The notes beneath the pieces were generated by a model. That model saw only the letters and a program-made list of their open reading frames with translations. It had not been told where the DNA came from and did no database searches. The translations under genes were made by a program, and so were the position numbers. DNA of 64,000 bases. Source: Henricia sp. BOLD:AAB3569 (lineage: Eukaryota > Echinodermata > Asteroidea > Spinulosida > Echinasteridae). Below, one piece after another: positions 41,545 through 53,291 of this stretch (its first letter is position 1; every line of letters starts with the position of its first letter). Location of the stretch: assembly GCA_037783545.1 (NCBI GenBank), contig JBBELK010000451.1:1533810-1597809 (forward strand), in the 5' to 3' direction.

Positions 41545-41993
41545 AAGGCGGCTTCGCGCACTGGATACAACTTCGCAATTAATTTGTTTGACTAATTAAA
41601 TCGATGGCTTTGACTATAAAGCTGGTTGATTGTGATTCTATATGAGTTGTTCTTATGCTTCAGTTGAACAATCTAAATTAAAAGTGCCTTCTTGTCTGAA
41701 TAAATCGCATTTTAAGACCCCTTCTTATTTCCCAATTTCTCTAAGATTAAGGCGGCTTAATTCCGGCATTGGATACAACTTCGCAATTAATTTGTTTGAC
41801 TAATTAAATCGATTGCTATGACGATGAATATTTCTTATATTACAGCTGAAGAATCGTAACAAAAAGTGCCTACTTGTCTGAATAAATCGATTTTAAGACC
41901 CCTTCTTATTTCATAATTTCTCTAAGCTAGAAGGCGGCTTAATTCGCGCACTAGATACAACTTCGCAATTAATTTTTGTGACTAATTACGTCA
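41545..41993. repeat. Tandem repeat, about 180-205-bp unit, 2.3 copies
   Basis: GATACAACTTCGCAATTAAT recurs near 41563, 41768 and 41957, each following an AAGGCGGCTT block. GACCCCTTCTTATTTC closes the first two units. Confidence 0.92.
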
Positions 41994-42292
41994 ACTTGGT
42001 CAAATCCGTAACCGAAGTTTGCAAGCTTGATAGACTGCTGCGTGAAATTGCACTTTAGTTTCTGTCATTTAATCTGCCATGCTGATTTATTTTTGGTACA
42101 GGCCTATTGGGGCTGGTTTTCTTTGTATTTGTGCCAAATATCACGCACGCAAATCCACTCCTCATATTTAGTCGTTGTACTGTGGAATATGTGGAGCGGG
42201 AACCAGTCTACGCACATACATTGAAAGATCTAGACTGGTTCTAGATTGGTTCCCGATTATGGCGTGTGGAACGTTGCACTATTCGATAATGC

Positions 42293-42655
42293 ACAAATAT
42301 ATGTGCGATGTTTGATATATATGTGCGATGTTTGATATATATGTGGGATGTTTGATATATATGTGGGATGTTTGATATATATGTGCGATGTTAACAAATA
42401 TATGTGCAATAAATTGACATATATGTGCGTTATTTTTTCATATGTATGCGATGTTGAAAATATATGTGCGATAATTTGACATATATATGCAATGTTTTTT
42501 CATATGTATGCGATGTTAAAAATATATGTGCAATAATTTGACATATATATATGCAATGTTTTTTCATATGTGTGCGATGTTAAAAATATATGTGGAATAA
42601 TTTGACATATATATATGCAATGTTAAAAATATATGTGCGATATTTCGACATATAT
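42293..42655. repeat. ATATATGTGCGATGTT satellite, about 20-36-bp units
   Basis: First short units TTTGATATATATGTGCGATG, then longer units alternating ATATATGTGCGATAATTTG and TTTTTCATATGTATGCGATG. Reverse arrays lie at 45530-45780 and 46020-46270. Confidence 0.92.
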
Positions 42656-43050
42656 GTGGGATATTTCAATGTGTGGGGTCGCGGTGTTCGTCATATGTGG
42701 GTATGATATTTCATAGATTGGTTCCCGATCCCTATAGATTGGTTCGCTTATTGCGAAAGTGTGGAATATGTGGACGGGAACCAGTCTATTCTCCTGTGTG
42801 GAATATGTGGACGGGAACCAGTCTATATATTTCAATGTACATGCTAGACTGGTTCCCGGTCCACATATTCAACATACAACGACTGAATAATTCAGTCTAG
42901 TCAAAACATTTTTGTTGTTGTTGTATATTTTATGGCATCTTCGGCAACTAAGGCCCTTTATGCCATCAACGGTTTTAGCTTTAACTATACTATATTATCA
43001 ACTTGAGATGACGAAGAAGGAGTTGCAGTTTTAGAAGTGGGAGGAAAACC

Positions 43051-43192
43051 CCCAGAGAAATGCCCCAAGGGAAAACCCACGCGGTCAAGTAGGGACTGCA
43101 AACCCAATCCACATACACGCCCCGGATTCGAACCCGGGACCCCAGAGGTGAAAGGCGCGAGGAAAGAACACGTACGCCAACCTGACCGCCCC
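43051..43192 (-). repeat. tRNA-derived SINE (GGGGCGGTCAGGTTGGCG head)
   Basis: On the minus strand: A-box-like GGTTGGCGTACG, B box GGTTCGAATCC, then GGCGTGTATGTGGATTGGG and TTTGCAGTCCCTAC. Same family as 46346-46446 and 27179. Confidence 0.85.
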
Positions 43193-43214
43193 CAAAACAT
43201 TTTTGGTCCGAGTA

Positions 43215-44245
43215 CCAGACTAGGTAGCACCCAGCTATTAATCACGTGATGTGTATCACGTGATGAGAAACACGTGCGCGATGATAACCGTTTTACTTTT
43301 GTTTATTTCATCAGAGACGTAAAGAGAAAAATGGGTTTTGTTTGTGTATTTTAACTTAGCAATGAAAATAGCGTCCAAAAATAATATCGACGAGGAAAAA
43401 AATTCAATGCAATCCCCAGTTTGGATGTGGAAGCTTTATTAAATTGCTCATGGTAGCCACAGACCTTTGTGGACTCGGATGTGGAAGAAAAAAGGTTAAT
43501 TACTGCACTTTTTTAAAGAACCAGATAAATTATTGTGCAAAACATTGGTCTTTTGAGAACGCAAAATTTCAGAATGGTCATGAGAAAAATATGAAAAATT
43601 ATATGGTATCAACATTTCAACCCCTATTGGAAAAATGGTAGGGGGGTGGGGGGGGGGGGGGGGGGGGGGGGAAGGTGCATCTGCTCAAAAATGTGATCTG
43701 GACACGCTCCTTTAAAGGAGCGCCAGATCACATTTTTGAGCCACCCATTTTTCCCATGGTAATTGAGATTTTGATATCTTATTGTCTGTCAAATTTTTCT
43801 TGTTACCATTAAGAAATTTCACGTTCTCAATCTGTATATATTTTAAGGATATCGCCGGAAATAGACCGATGTTTTGCAAAATAATGTATCTAGCTGGTTC
43901 CATGATAGAACAGTGCAGTAATTCACCTTTTTGCTTCCACATCCAAACTGGGGATTGCATTTAAAAAAAATTCCCCGTCGATATTATTTTTGGGAGGTAT
44001 TGTACGTATGATTGCTAAGTTAAAACAGACAAACAAAACCCTTTTTTTACTGAAAACGTCGGCGAGTCACCCTTGCGGGCCCCATGATAACCTTTATTTC
44101 TGACCTTCATCCGTCGCGTAGCCTATGGTACGTGGTATGGTTTATACAATTATGTCACGCCTAAATAAACAAAGGAGAAACGGCTTTCATCGCGCACGTG
44201 TTTCTCATCACGTTATACACATCACGTGATTAATAGCTGGGTGTA
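43215..44245. mobile_element. Foldback complex copy 2 (sister of 8470-10445)
   Basis: CACCCAGCTATTAATCACG (43225) is inverted at 44222-44243. It has the same arms as copy 1 and contains the uninterrupted target of the 349-bp element at 43580. At its centre a G-run (43641-43671) is followed by CACGCTCCTTTAAAGGAGCG, a head-to-head pair of TTAA-element ends. Confidence 0.85.
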
Positions 44246-44444
44246 CGCACATATATTGAAAGATCATACCCACATGTCACGTCTCCTGTGTGGAATATGT
44301 GGACGGGAACCAGTCTAGAACACCGCCCACATATTAAAGGCTAGACTGGTTCCCGTTCCCTACGAAGTATCCAGACGTAATATATTGGGACGGAAACCAG
44401 TCTAATTAAAGGCGACCCCAACTATGGCTGTACATATTGTTATT

Positions 44445-45480
44445 TTTACGGCTTCCGGAAATGTTCGAAAGCTAGATGGAAAGTTAGGCACAATTTTACA
44501 CACATGCCGCGCTTTTTCAATGATTTTGTACCATCGTTAAAGGGAAAAATTCCCCATTTTTTTCCCTTTTAATCAGTGAGAACATCCTCAAGTTTATTCT
44601 ATAAGCGCCCCGAAAGATTTGGTCAGGGGAAAACCTCAGCCCAATTACATTTTTTAAAGGATAGATAAAAAAATAGGCACAAATTCTCCACGGTGTATGT
44701 TACACGATCGGAAACATTTTGTCTTTATTGGAAACCATGATATACCATTTTTGCACGGGTAATTGCGGGGTTGTCTTTTAACAGAATTTCTAAAACGCCA
44801 GATGAACGAACAAAAACGCAAAACGCAGAAATCACAACAACGAAGACAATTATCTCTATTTTTGATGGGTGATAATCTTTATTTATTTCCTTCTTGCTCT
44901 AAAACTCCCATGTTCTATTACAAAAAGTCAAATTCCCACGTTTTTCTTCTTAAGACGACAAATGTTCTTAGATTGTAAGGAGATTATCTTAATTATCAGA
45001 AAATCATACCAGAAACAATGCTTTTTACAATATTTCTATGTTGTTATTTAGAAACTGGGATTTAAAAATTACCCCTCGCGAATTTACCCCTGGCACCCCT
45101 CGCAAATCATATCCAACTGTACAATGAATAGCGAACTTGGTTTATAAAAACTACAAGTGTGTGCATAGTAAGGGGCCCCGATTGGCACCCCTCGCGAATC
45201 ATAGCCCACTGTACAATGAATAGCGAACTGGGTTTATAAAAACTGTGTGCAAGGGGCGCCGATTGGCACCCCTCGCGAATCATAAATTTAATTGGGTTGA
45301 GGTTTATCCTAACCAAATCTTTCGGGGCGCTTATAAAATAAACTTGAGGATATTCTTTACAGATTAGAAGACAAAAATTGTGCAATTTTTCCTTTTTACG
45401 ACGGTACAAAATCATTTGAAAAGCGCAGCATCTATGCCTAACGTTTCATCTAGCTTTCGATCATTTCCGGAAGCCGTGAA
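44445..45480. mobile_element. Foldback with tandem-repeat spacer
   Basis: ACGGCTTCCGGAAATG and the following 195 bases pair with 45290-45480 (TCATTTCCGGAAGCCGTG). The spacer includes three copies of a unit of about 70 bp with CACCCCTCGCGAATCATA at 45085-45290. Confidence 0.82.
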
Positions 45481-45529
45481 AATAGCAGCCCGAAATTCGT
45501 GCTAGGTTCTGGCTGGTGAAATAGCGCAC

Positions 45530-46270
45530 ATATATTTTTAACATCGCATACATATGAAAAAACATTGCATATATATGTCAAAGTATTGCACATATATTTT
45601 TAACATCGCATACATATGAAAAAAACATTGCATATATATGTCAAATTATTGCACATATATTTTTAACATCGCATACATATGAAAAAACATCGCACATATA
45701 TATCAAACATCGCACATATATGTCAAACATCGCACATATATGTCAAACATCGCACATATATTTGTGCATTATCGAATAGTGCAACGTTCCACACGCCATA
45801 CCCGATCCCTATAGATTGGTTCGCTTATTGTGAAATATATTCTCCTGTGTGGAATATGTGGACGGGAACCAGTCTAGACTGGTTCCCACAGGAGAATAAA
45901 CTGGTTCCCGTCCACATATTCCACACTTTCGCAATAAGCGAACCAATCTATAGGGATCGGGAACCAATCTATGAAAGATCACGCCCATATATCACGAACA
46001 CCGCGACCCCACACATTGAAATATCCCACATATATGTCGAAATATCCCACATACATTTTTAACATCGCATATATATGTCAAATTATTGCACATATATTTT
46101 TAACATCGCATACATATGAAAAAACATTGCATATATATGTCAAATTATTGCACATATATTTTCAACATCGAACACATATGAAAAAAAACTTCGCACATAT
46201 GAAAAAAACATCGCACATATGAAAAAACATCGCACATATATATTTAACATCGCACATATATTTGTGCATT
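45530..46270. repeat. Reverse ATATATGTGCG satellites flanking a GGTTCCCG dyad
   Basis: CACATATATTTTTAACATCGC units lie on both sides of a dyad of the GGGAACCAGTCTAGACTGG type (45860-45890). Confidence 0.9.
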
Positions 46271-46345
46271 ATCGAATATTGCAACGTTCCACACGCCATA
46301 CTGCTCATCCTTCTTATTCACTTCTCATTCTTCTCATTCTCAATC

Positions 46346-46446
46346 AGGGGCGGTCGGGTTGGCGTACGGGTTCTTTCCTCGCCTTTCACCTCTGGGGTTC
46401 CGGGTTCGAATCCGGGGCGTGTATGTGGATTGGGTTTGCAGTCCCA
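46346..46446 (+). repeat. tRNA-derived SINE, full head, empty-site copy
   Basis: GGGCGGTCGGGTTGGCGTACG, GGGTTCGAATCCGGGGCG, then GTGGATTGGGTTTGCAGTCC. It shows the uninterrupted sequence at which the 672-bp foldback inserted in the 27.2-kb copy. Confidence 0.88.
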
Positions 46447-46514
46447 AATAATTGAGTTTCATTGAGACCAACGTTGTTCAATGACATTGCAACATGAAAG
46501 TGTTGTATCAACTT

Positions 46515-47109
46515 TATATACACTCGACCAAAAATGTTCTGTCACCAGTAAGACATAGATATTTATTATTAAATTGGATTTAATGTATAGGAAAATAATA
46601 TATCAAATTTTAGCTGAACATATCCCTCAAAGGAATAGAGCTCAAGAGAGATCATGATGGCAAGCTTCACTGAACAGGAATGCAACAAAGGAGTGTGGGG
46701 TCAGAATGAAAAACACCAAAGAACAATGCAACTTGTGATTTGGGCAATTTGTGTGTAGACAATTAGGACATTTTTAAGTGAGTTTGGATTTATCAATGTC
46801 TTGTCCAAAACATCCAAATCAAAATGGTTAAATTGTCCAATCTGAATCGTGCCATTGCATTAGGTATGGTGGAAGCAAAATACTGAACTGTAACTCCCCT
46901 TGCTTGGTGTTTTTCATTCTGACCCATACTCCTTTGTTGCATTCCTGTTCCGTGAATCTTGCCATCATGGACTCCGTTGAGCTCTATTCCTTTGAGTGAT
47001 ATGTTCAGCTAAAATTTGATATATAATTTTCCTACATTAAATCCAATTTCATAATAAATATCTACAAATGTCTTACTGGTGACAGAACTTTTTTGGTCGA
47101 GTGTATATA
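46515..47109. mobile_element. Foldback MITE, Tc1/mariner-like ends
   Basis: TATATACACTCGACCAAAAA on the left and its inverse on the right, with arms of about 250 bp and a spacer around 46740-46850. TA-rich edges fit TA-target transposition, but the repeated TA makes the exact duplication ambiguous. Confidence 0.8.
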
Positions 47110-48860
47110 TAAAAAAACATTTCCGGCCGGGCCGCTTGAATTTCTTTTGAGGTAAGTTACTAAAAGTTGGTCTTACTTTAAAACTGTAGGCGCTTGTGTT
47201 TTGTGGGTACTTTCGGAAGTAGCCTTAATTGATTCGTTGATATCCGCAATGAAACCGCCTCTTACCGGCCAATATCGGCGGTTTATTTGTGTCGAGACAT
47301 GAGTGAAATTCAAGCCTTGATGAAACCATTTTGCCGAGTGACTGGCAGAAGTTGTGCGGTATAATCCCGGGGGAGTTCTCTCCACCAGCCGCGTGCTTGC
47401 ATGCTTTGTTTACTCCTTCATGCTTGTACTGTGCCTTGTGGAATGTGTCAGTGTCACGACGAAATATTAATGGTAATCCCGATAATACTCTGAAAAATAA
47501 ACAACAGGTGGCGTTCTTTAAAGGTACGCCCAACTTCCTTTTAGCGTTTGGAGGTTTTTGGATTTCGTTTTCACCGATATGACAACATTAGGCTTACGGG
47601 TTATCGAAGTTATCGTGTCGTTATCGTTGATTTTTCATCTTGAATTAGCAAAGTTCATGTAGAAAAAATCACTATAGACTGCCGAAGTGAATACGCAACC
47701 CCTTTGTTCGTTACCTAGGCAATGGCTCTACACTAAAAATCACTGAACCGTGTCACCCGTGCTTTTGCAATGGTGCTTTATCTGGCAGCCATGATGTTTG
47801 GAGCCAGTTACCATGGCAAACACGTCACACTTCAGCAGTCGAAGTTCGTTAAATCAGAAACTTGGTATTGTCAACAATTTTGTATCATCAAAAACTTTGT
47901 ATTGATTGACAAAAATAATTTGGTTTTAGAGAATGTTTAATATAGTACTAAGGTGAAAACGTCATATTTTGCGTGTTGCCAAGGTTACTGGGTCTACACT
48001 AAAACCAGTGAACTGTTTCCCTGCGCTTTATCAACTGACGTTTCAGATTACCAGCGAATGTTTAGACCCAGTTACATTGCTATAACTGACGTCACACTTT
48101 GGTCTAACATGTAGTGACCACACTTTTAAGTGTGGTCTTATTATCGAGGTTTTGCTCATTAACTAGCTATGGCAAAAATGCTAATTTTGCTGGTAAATTG
48201 AAAATGAGAAATTGAATTTAAAGGAAGTACTATTGCTGAAACTTTTAGAGTGTCCTATTTCATAATGTCAATTGCTTCGGTTTTCCATTGCTCCATTTTA
48301 AAAACGTTTAGAATCGACCCAAACGGACAGCTGCTGGCTATGCGTGTGTGTAATCATTAAACAGCCGTCGATCAATAACCCCTTTAAGGAGACTCATCGT
48401 GCCACGTGGGTGGGTTCTGAGGGAGCACACACGGGGCCACAGTCGCGTGGGTGCAGGGGCCCGGGGTTACGGTGGCCCGGAGGCCCTCGCAGTGGGGTGA
48501 TAGAAACTAAGAAAACTACTCCGGAATGCCAACTCCAGACATGGGGAGAAATCAATGTCGTTTGTTCATGGGCCCCCAGGATTCGAGTGTGAGGTAAAAA
48601 ATGTCATATTTTGAGAGTCAGAGGCTACGTTCGATTTTTAGTTGTGCACGATGTGAAATTACACAAGCGCCAAACTGAAATCACTTTTTGACAGCAGTCA
48701 ACCTTTTAAGCAGCATAAAACTTTCTCTTTTGTTTTTGATTTCCTAAGAAGCAACACAAACAAATTAACAAACAAACAAAAATGTAAAAAACGGAACTAG
48801 ACTTTTTTGTATAGGGCCTACAGCTCCATGAGTCGACCGCAGACGTGACGAAACGCAACG
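47110..48860. other. Unannotated stretch with dispersed repeat pieces
   Basis: About 47675-47760 (GTCTACACTAAAAATCACTG-like, GCCTAGGCAATGG-like) matches 10630-10710 in reverse, and a diverged relative is at 47990. GACCACACTTTTAAGTGTGGTC at about 48117-48138 is a palindrome. No exon with splice support was found. Confidence 0.5.
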
Positions 48861-48863
48861 CGG

Positions 48864-49212
48864 TAGATTGGTTCCCGATCCCTATAGATTGGTTCGCTTA
48901 TTGCGAAAATATAGGGATCGGTAAAGGGCAGCCATGACGGGCAGAATTCTGCCCGTCACGTGGTTATTATTATTTTTATATTTTTAGTAAGTGCGCAGAT
49001 TTTGAATTGACATTTGTAACTTGGCCGTGCGTGTCGAACATATCCAAATATGTAAATAAAGTACATTGCCTAAAGCAAAGGACTTGGCCAATTTTTAAAT
49101 ATAAAAAACACAATGCGCACGCGCAAAGACGACCAATTACAGATCAATATGAAGCGCCCTTTACCTGTCCTTATATTCTCCTGTGTGGAATATGTGGACG
49201 GGAACCAGTCTA
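48864..49212 (+). mobile_element. 349-bp MULE-like MITE, copy 2, 10-bp target duplication
   Basis: Same length and ends as copy 1. CGCAACGCGG repeats directly at both borders (48854-48863, 49213-49222). Very few differences from copy 1. Confidence 0.92.
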
Positions 49213-49812
49213 CGCAACGCGGTTGACTGATAAGTAACAATACACAGTCATTCTGAACACCCACATAAACTTTTAAAAGAACGTTTTTCTTTGTTAATAG
49301 ACAAAGTTCAAATGGACACTGCAGACAGCCTCGTTTCAGAATCTTATCACAAAAGAAAGAACAGACCCTTGTTTTCGATGACAATTTGAAATTTCCCGAC
49401 AGCTATTTTCTGAAATTCACGTCTCGTCAAAAACGTCCCCTCCCTGTGCCGACATTATATGCCAATGGCGCGAATTCTCGTGACATTTAGGGGACCAATT
49501 AACTGCATTATTTTGAGCAAATTGTCCCGCCAAAATGCGGTGTGTATGTGACGCGTATGATTTTATACCCAGCTTGAGGTCCGTGCGTAATCGTACATTG
49601 ATGACGAAATACTGCGCTTGTGCATTGATGTGCCCCGGCCCCATTCACAACAATGTTTTCACCAGATGGGATATAATATTATAAAATATCTCACAAACAA
49701 ATATAGATGACTTCATTGTAAAATATTTCGCCAGATTTGACGTCATATCGGGCTTATTAAATTTGAAAGATACGACAATGCATTTTGACATCATTATACC
49801 ACGCTTGTCCAA

Positions 49813-50163
49813 TAGACTGGTTCCCGTCCACATATTCCACACAGGAGAATATAAGGACAGGTAAAGGGCGCTTCATCTTGATCTGTAATTGGTCGTCTTT
49901 GCGCGTGCGCATTGTATTTTTTATATTTAAAAATTGGCCAAGCCCTTTGCTTTAGGCAATGTACTTTATTTACATATTAATTGGATATGTTCGACACGCA
50001 CGGCCAAGTTACAAATGTCAATGCTAAATCTGCGCACTTACTAAAAAAAAAGAATAATAATAACCACGTGACGGGCAGAATTCTGCCCGTCATGGCTGCC
50101 CTTTACCGATCCCTATATTTTCACAACAAGCGAACCAATCTATAGGGATCAGGAACCAATCTA
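49813..50163 (-). mobile_element. 351-bp MULE-like MITE, copy 3, 10-bp target duplication
   Basis: Opposite orientation to copies 1 and 2. GCTTGTCCAA repeats at both borders (49803-49812, 50164-50173). It faces copy 2 across 600 bp, so the pair forms a large inverted repeat. Confidence 0.92.
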
Positions 50164-50174
50164 GCTTGTCCAAC

Positions 50175-52150
50175 TACAAAACACACCCGTTTGAAATTTC
50201 AGACGAACCAAGTTTTCGTTCGCTGATTATATGCGCATCCCGCGCAAAGCATTCTGGGTCGGTTTTGTACCAAACCACCCAAACGCAACTCAGTAAATGT
50301 CCGATTTGGATCAAAGTGCGGTCTTGCATGTATATGCGCATATGCACTCGTACTTTCGAAGGGGTATTATTGACGAGCATATGCATTATGCAGACATTTC
50401 CATTTTGGCATTTTTCAATTTGCCCACCATAGCCTATTTCACAACAATGTTAACAACAGATCAGCTTGAAATCTTATCGTTGATACTAATTTCACACAGC
50501 GAAACTAGACTCACAAGTAGGCCTAAATGCAGATAACGCGTGTTTATTATTTTTGCGCAATTTCAACAAAGGTATAGTACTAAATAGTCATGTTGACATA
50601 CCGGGTTCTGTGTACCATGTTCGATTTTTTGCCGATTAGAAACACTGTCATTACCACGCGTCACAAGCCTAAAAACGCGATGTTTTGGGCGTTTTCTACA
50701 ATATAAAGTTGAACATTTTACCATTTGCATGCAGAGACAAACCACATTGCAATTTGCGATGTGACAGGTTTTGCTTTCTGGGTGTTTGATTTTGCGTGAT
50801 TTACTCCTAAATATGAAGTGGTATAAATAGTTCAGGCACCGTTTTTGGCCCTACGTGGGCGTGAAAACGCAGAGAGGGCAAACTTTAAAAGGCGTTGTTT
50901 GTACGAGATATTTGATTTATGGAAATAAACACAGTGTATATAAGAGTATGTATATTGCTCGTATTTTATTTTTCCAACCAGTTTTAGGGCCCAGCTGCTC
51001 ATCATGCTGACATGACGACCACAAGGCCAAAGGGATATTATTCAAAGGCGGGGCCTTATTAAAATACAGAAATAGCAGTGGAATTCAGGGGGTCGGATCC
51101 CTAAAATCCATTGTATTATTGTATTTTAATGAGGCTGGATCTGCCACTGTGATTTATATGATTGGTGCAGCGATGTGCGTGCGCGTTGCGAGTGCTCAAG
51201 ATACGCGCAACGCGCTTCACTACACCAATCAGATGCCTCCATTTTGCTAGTTTTGTGCAGTTACTTGTATATGTATACTGTCTGCAGTGCTCTATCGCAG
51301 TTGCGGTAGCATAAATTCAACATCTAGCCACTGTTTAGTGTTTAACCTAAAATGTATGACGCATCAGCATAACAAAGAGTAATTTTGGATGGTCAAAATA
51401 TAGCCACAAAAATGCATTTAATCACGCATAAAAAGAAAGACACTTCGGGGAGTCTCCATATACGGATCGGAGTGCCGATGAACCTTTTAACACGTTGACT
51501 GCCAAACATAGTTTCACAGGGCGTTCCCATTTTCTACGAGTATCGTTTAGTGGCAGAATCCGATACACCTGTAATACTACGAGAATACTCGTAGTCGGCA
51601 GTCAACGTGGTAAAGATACTTGTTTCAAGTTGGTAAACTGTTAACAACTGCATGATTTCTACTGGTAATTAAAAGTAAAGGTCGAGAAAACTACCCTGTA
51701 GAAATTTCAGCCACATAACTAGGCCTAGATGCAGTAAGTTCAAAAAACCTGAAAAATCCAAGCACGGTTTTTGTGCATGAATGAATGGCTCCAAAGAGAT
51801 TCAAATAGTTTTGTCATTTTTTTCATGAATGGGGGCACTTCGGACGAAATAATTCCACAGGATGATTACTACCATTACCATCTTAATTGATAACAAGACT
51901 TTTTTTGGAGTGTCGTTACCAAACAAGTAGACTACCTGACATGTCAGAAACCAAAAATTCAACATGGCATAAAAATTAGAATAAAACAATCGAAGGAAAT
52001 GACTCAAACGCACTCATCTATTCTATGGATTTATTCAAAAACAATGGTTGATTATGTAAACCCTGAAAACAAACAAAATCACGCACAGATAATGATACCT
52101 GTTTTGATAAACAAACAGGATACCGTTGTCTCCGGATTCGTACGGAACTG
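50175..52150. other. Mostly unique stretch, no gene supported
   Basis: Holds a diverged inverted pair around GTATTATTGTATTTTAAT (51045-51140), a GTGCGTGCGCGTTGCG fragment (51175) and a small inverted element at 51489-51610 (ACACGTTGACTGCC facing GGCAGTCAACGTGG). Otherwise nothing recognised. Confidence 0.5.
51489..51610. mobile_element. Small MITE with ACGTTGACTGCC ends
   Basis: AACACGTTGACTGCC and GGCAGTCAACGTGGT are inverse ends of a 120-bp unit. Inner CTACGAGTATCG / CGAGAATACTCGTAG also pair. Confidence 0.7.
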
Positions 52151-52178
52151 GAAATAAAGAATGCACGAACAAGTTAAT

Positions 52179-52184
52179 TTTATT
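52179..52184 (-). terminator. Poly(A) signal overlapping the stop codon
   Basis: AATAAA on the minus strand contains the TAA stop of the small gene, which would give an almost absent 3' UTR. Confidence 0.4.
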
Positions 52185-52544
52185 CTGGTGCCACCACGGG
52201 CGGCAAACGAGTGATCAAAAGGGCGGGTGTATTTTTGACATCAAAGGCGCCCAAAAATTTCCGGAATTTCGAAGTCTGAAACTTCAGTAGTAGGTACGTG
52301 TGATTTCGTTTCTCCTCACGTATTATTCGAAACTTGACAGAACAAGTAGTTGATCTTGTGCCCATATTTGGGTCTCTGCAAAAGGTGAACATACACATGG
52401 AAATAATCATACGTTTCCACCCCACTTGTCATATCGAAAAAGGAAAGTTTTTTTTCGGGAATGTAGACCTCCATACCGCTTCCGAATACTTGAACTAGAT
52501 TGTGGTTTATACAGCCTGACTTCAAGCGGAAGCGAAAAATCCAT
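52180..52544 (-). CDS. Small two-exon gene, unrecognised (about 87 aa)
   Basis: Exon 1 (52477-52544) starts at an ATG and reads MDFSLPLEVRLYKPQSSSS then IRK, ending at donor gtatgg in phase 2. Exon 2 (52180-52375) follows acceptor caccttttgcag and reads DPNMGTRSTTCSVKFRIIRE through LLITRLPPVVAPE, then stops. The predicted intron is about 100 bases. The TAA stop sits inside an AATAAA. The product is basic, with no signal peptide. An unspliced reading in another frame (MEVYIPEKKLSFFDMTSG...) is open for about 50 codons and is an alternative. No family recognised. Confidence 0.38.
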
Positions 52545-53291
52545 GTCTGGACCGGGGAGAAAGGATTTTGGTCATCTAATATCGGTCAGGGTCGGTCATA
52601 ATCAAGTACCCAATTGCACGCATTTTTACTGACAATTTGAGCACATTTTAGATTGCAAAAGTTTGAATAGCTGAAACAAACAGAAAAACAAGTGTGACGT
52701 AACACGGAATAAATCATTACAAATTAGGGGTGATCGTTCAAACTTTGTGGCAAAACATGTTGTAAAAGTTGGTTTATTACAGGATAAAAATTGCATTTTA
52801 AAGGTTTAGTTCATGTGCTTTTGAAATGTTTTTGTCTAAACCAGGTGTTTCTTTTGAGCGTAGAATTTGTGAATAAAATTTAGAAAACAGTCACCCATTT
52901 TACGAAATAAAACGGTCCAAATGTGAGCGCAGTTTTAGTGCGCAAGCGTGTTACTTTCTCATGACGTCACAGGCGACAGTACTTGTACTTCCGGTTGATA
53001 GTACGCCGACCACACGTGGAGCATGCAAGGGGGTGTTTCCCAACTTCTCGAAAGCGTGTCCAAGATTTGTGATAAACACACGTCAAACGTCAGCTTCAAA
53101 ACCGCATACATATTTTTCTGACAGTTGGGTAACTTTCAAGACATTAAAAACGTGTGGTTGTGATTGAGAGAGCTCAGAACAAAACAGCGCCACACAGAGG
53201 ACGGAACGAATTGCAGCAAGATTTTTGTGAAGCACACGACACATGCACACGGGACATAGCGCGCTCCGGATCAACACACGAACCACTCAAA
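52545..53291. promoter_or_regulatory. Possible shared promoter between divergent genes
   Basis: About 750 bases separate the start of the minus-strand small gene from the start of the plus-strand secreted-protein gene. The right part is GC-richer than its surroundings, with several CG dinucleotides (GGACGGAACGAATTG, TAGCGCGCTCCGG) and a CATGACGTCAC site at about 52960. No TATA box stands out. Promoter function is inferred from position. Confidence 0.35.

Larger units (their letters stand above)
42175..46305. mobile_element. Deeply nested inverted-repeat complex
   Basis: GCGTGTGGAACGTTGCAC with ATTCGATAATGCAC (42257-42292) is inverted at 45768-45799 and again at 46265-46299. Between these edges lie ATATATGTGCGATG satellites in opposite orientations, pieces of the GGTTCCCGATCC family, a second copy of the 8.5-kb foldback (43215-44245), and a further foldback (44445-45480). 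No coding exon was recognised. Confidence 0.75.
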
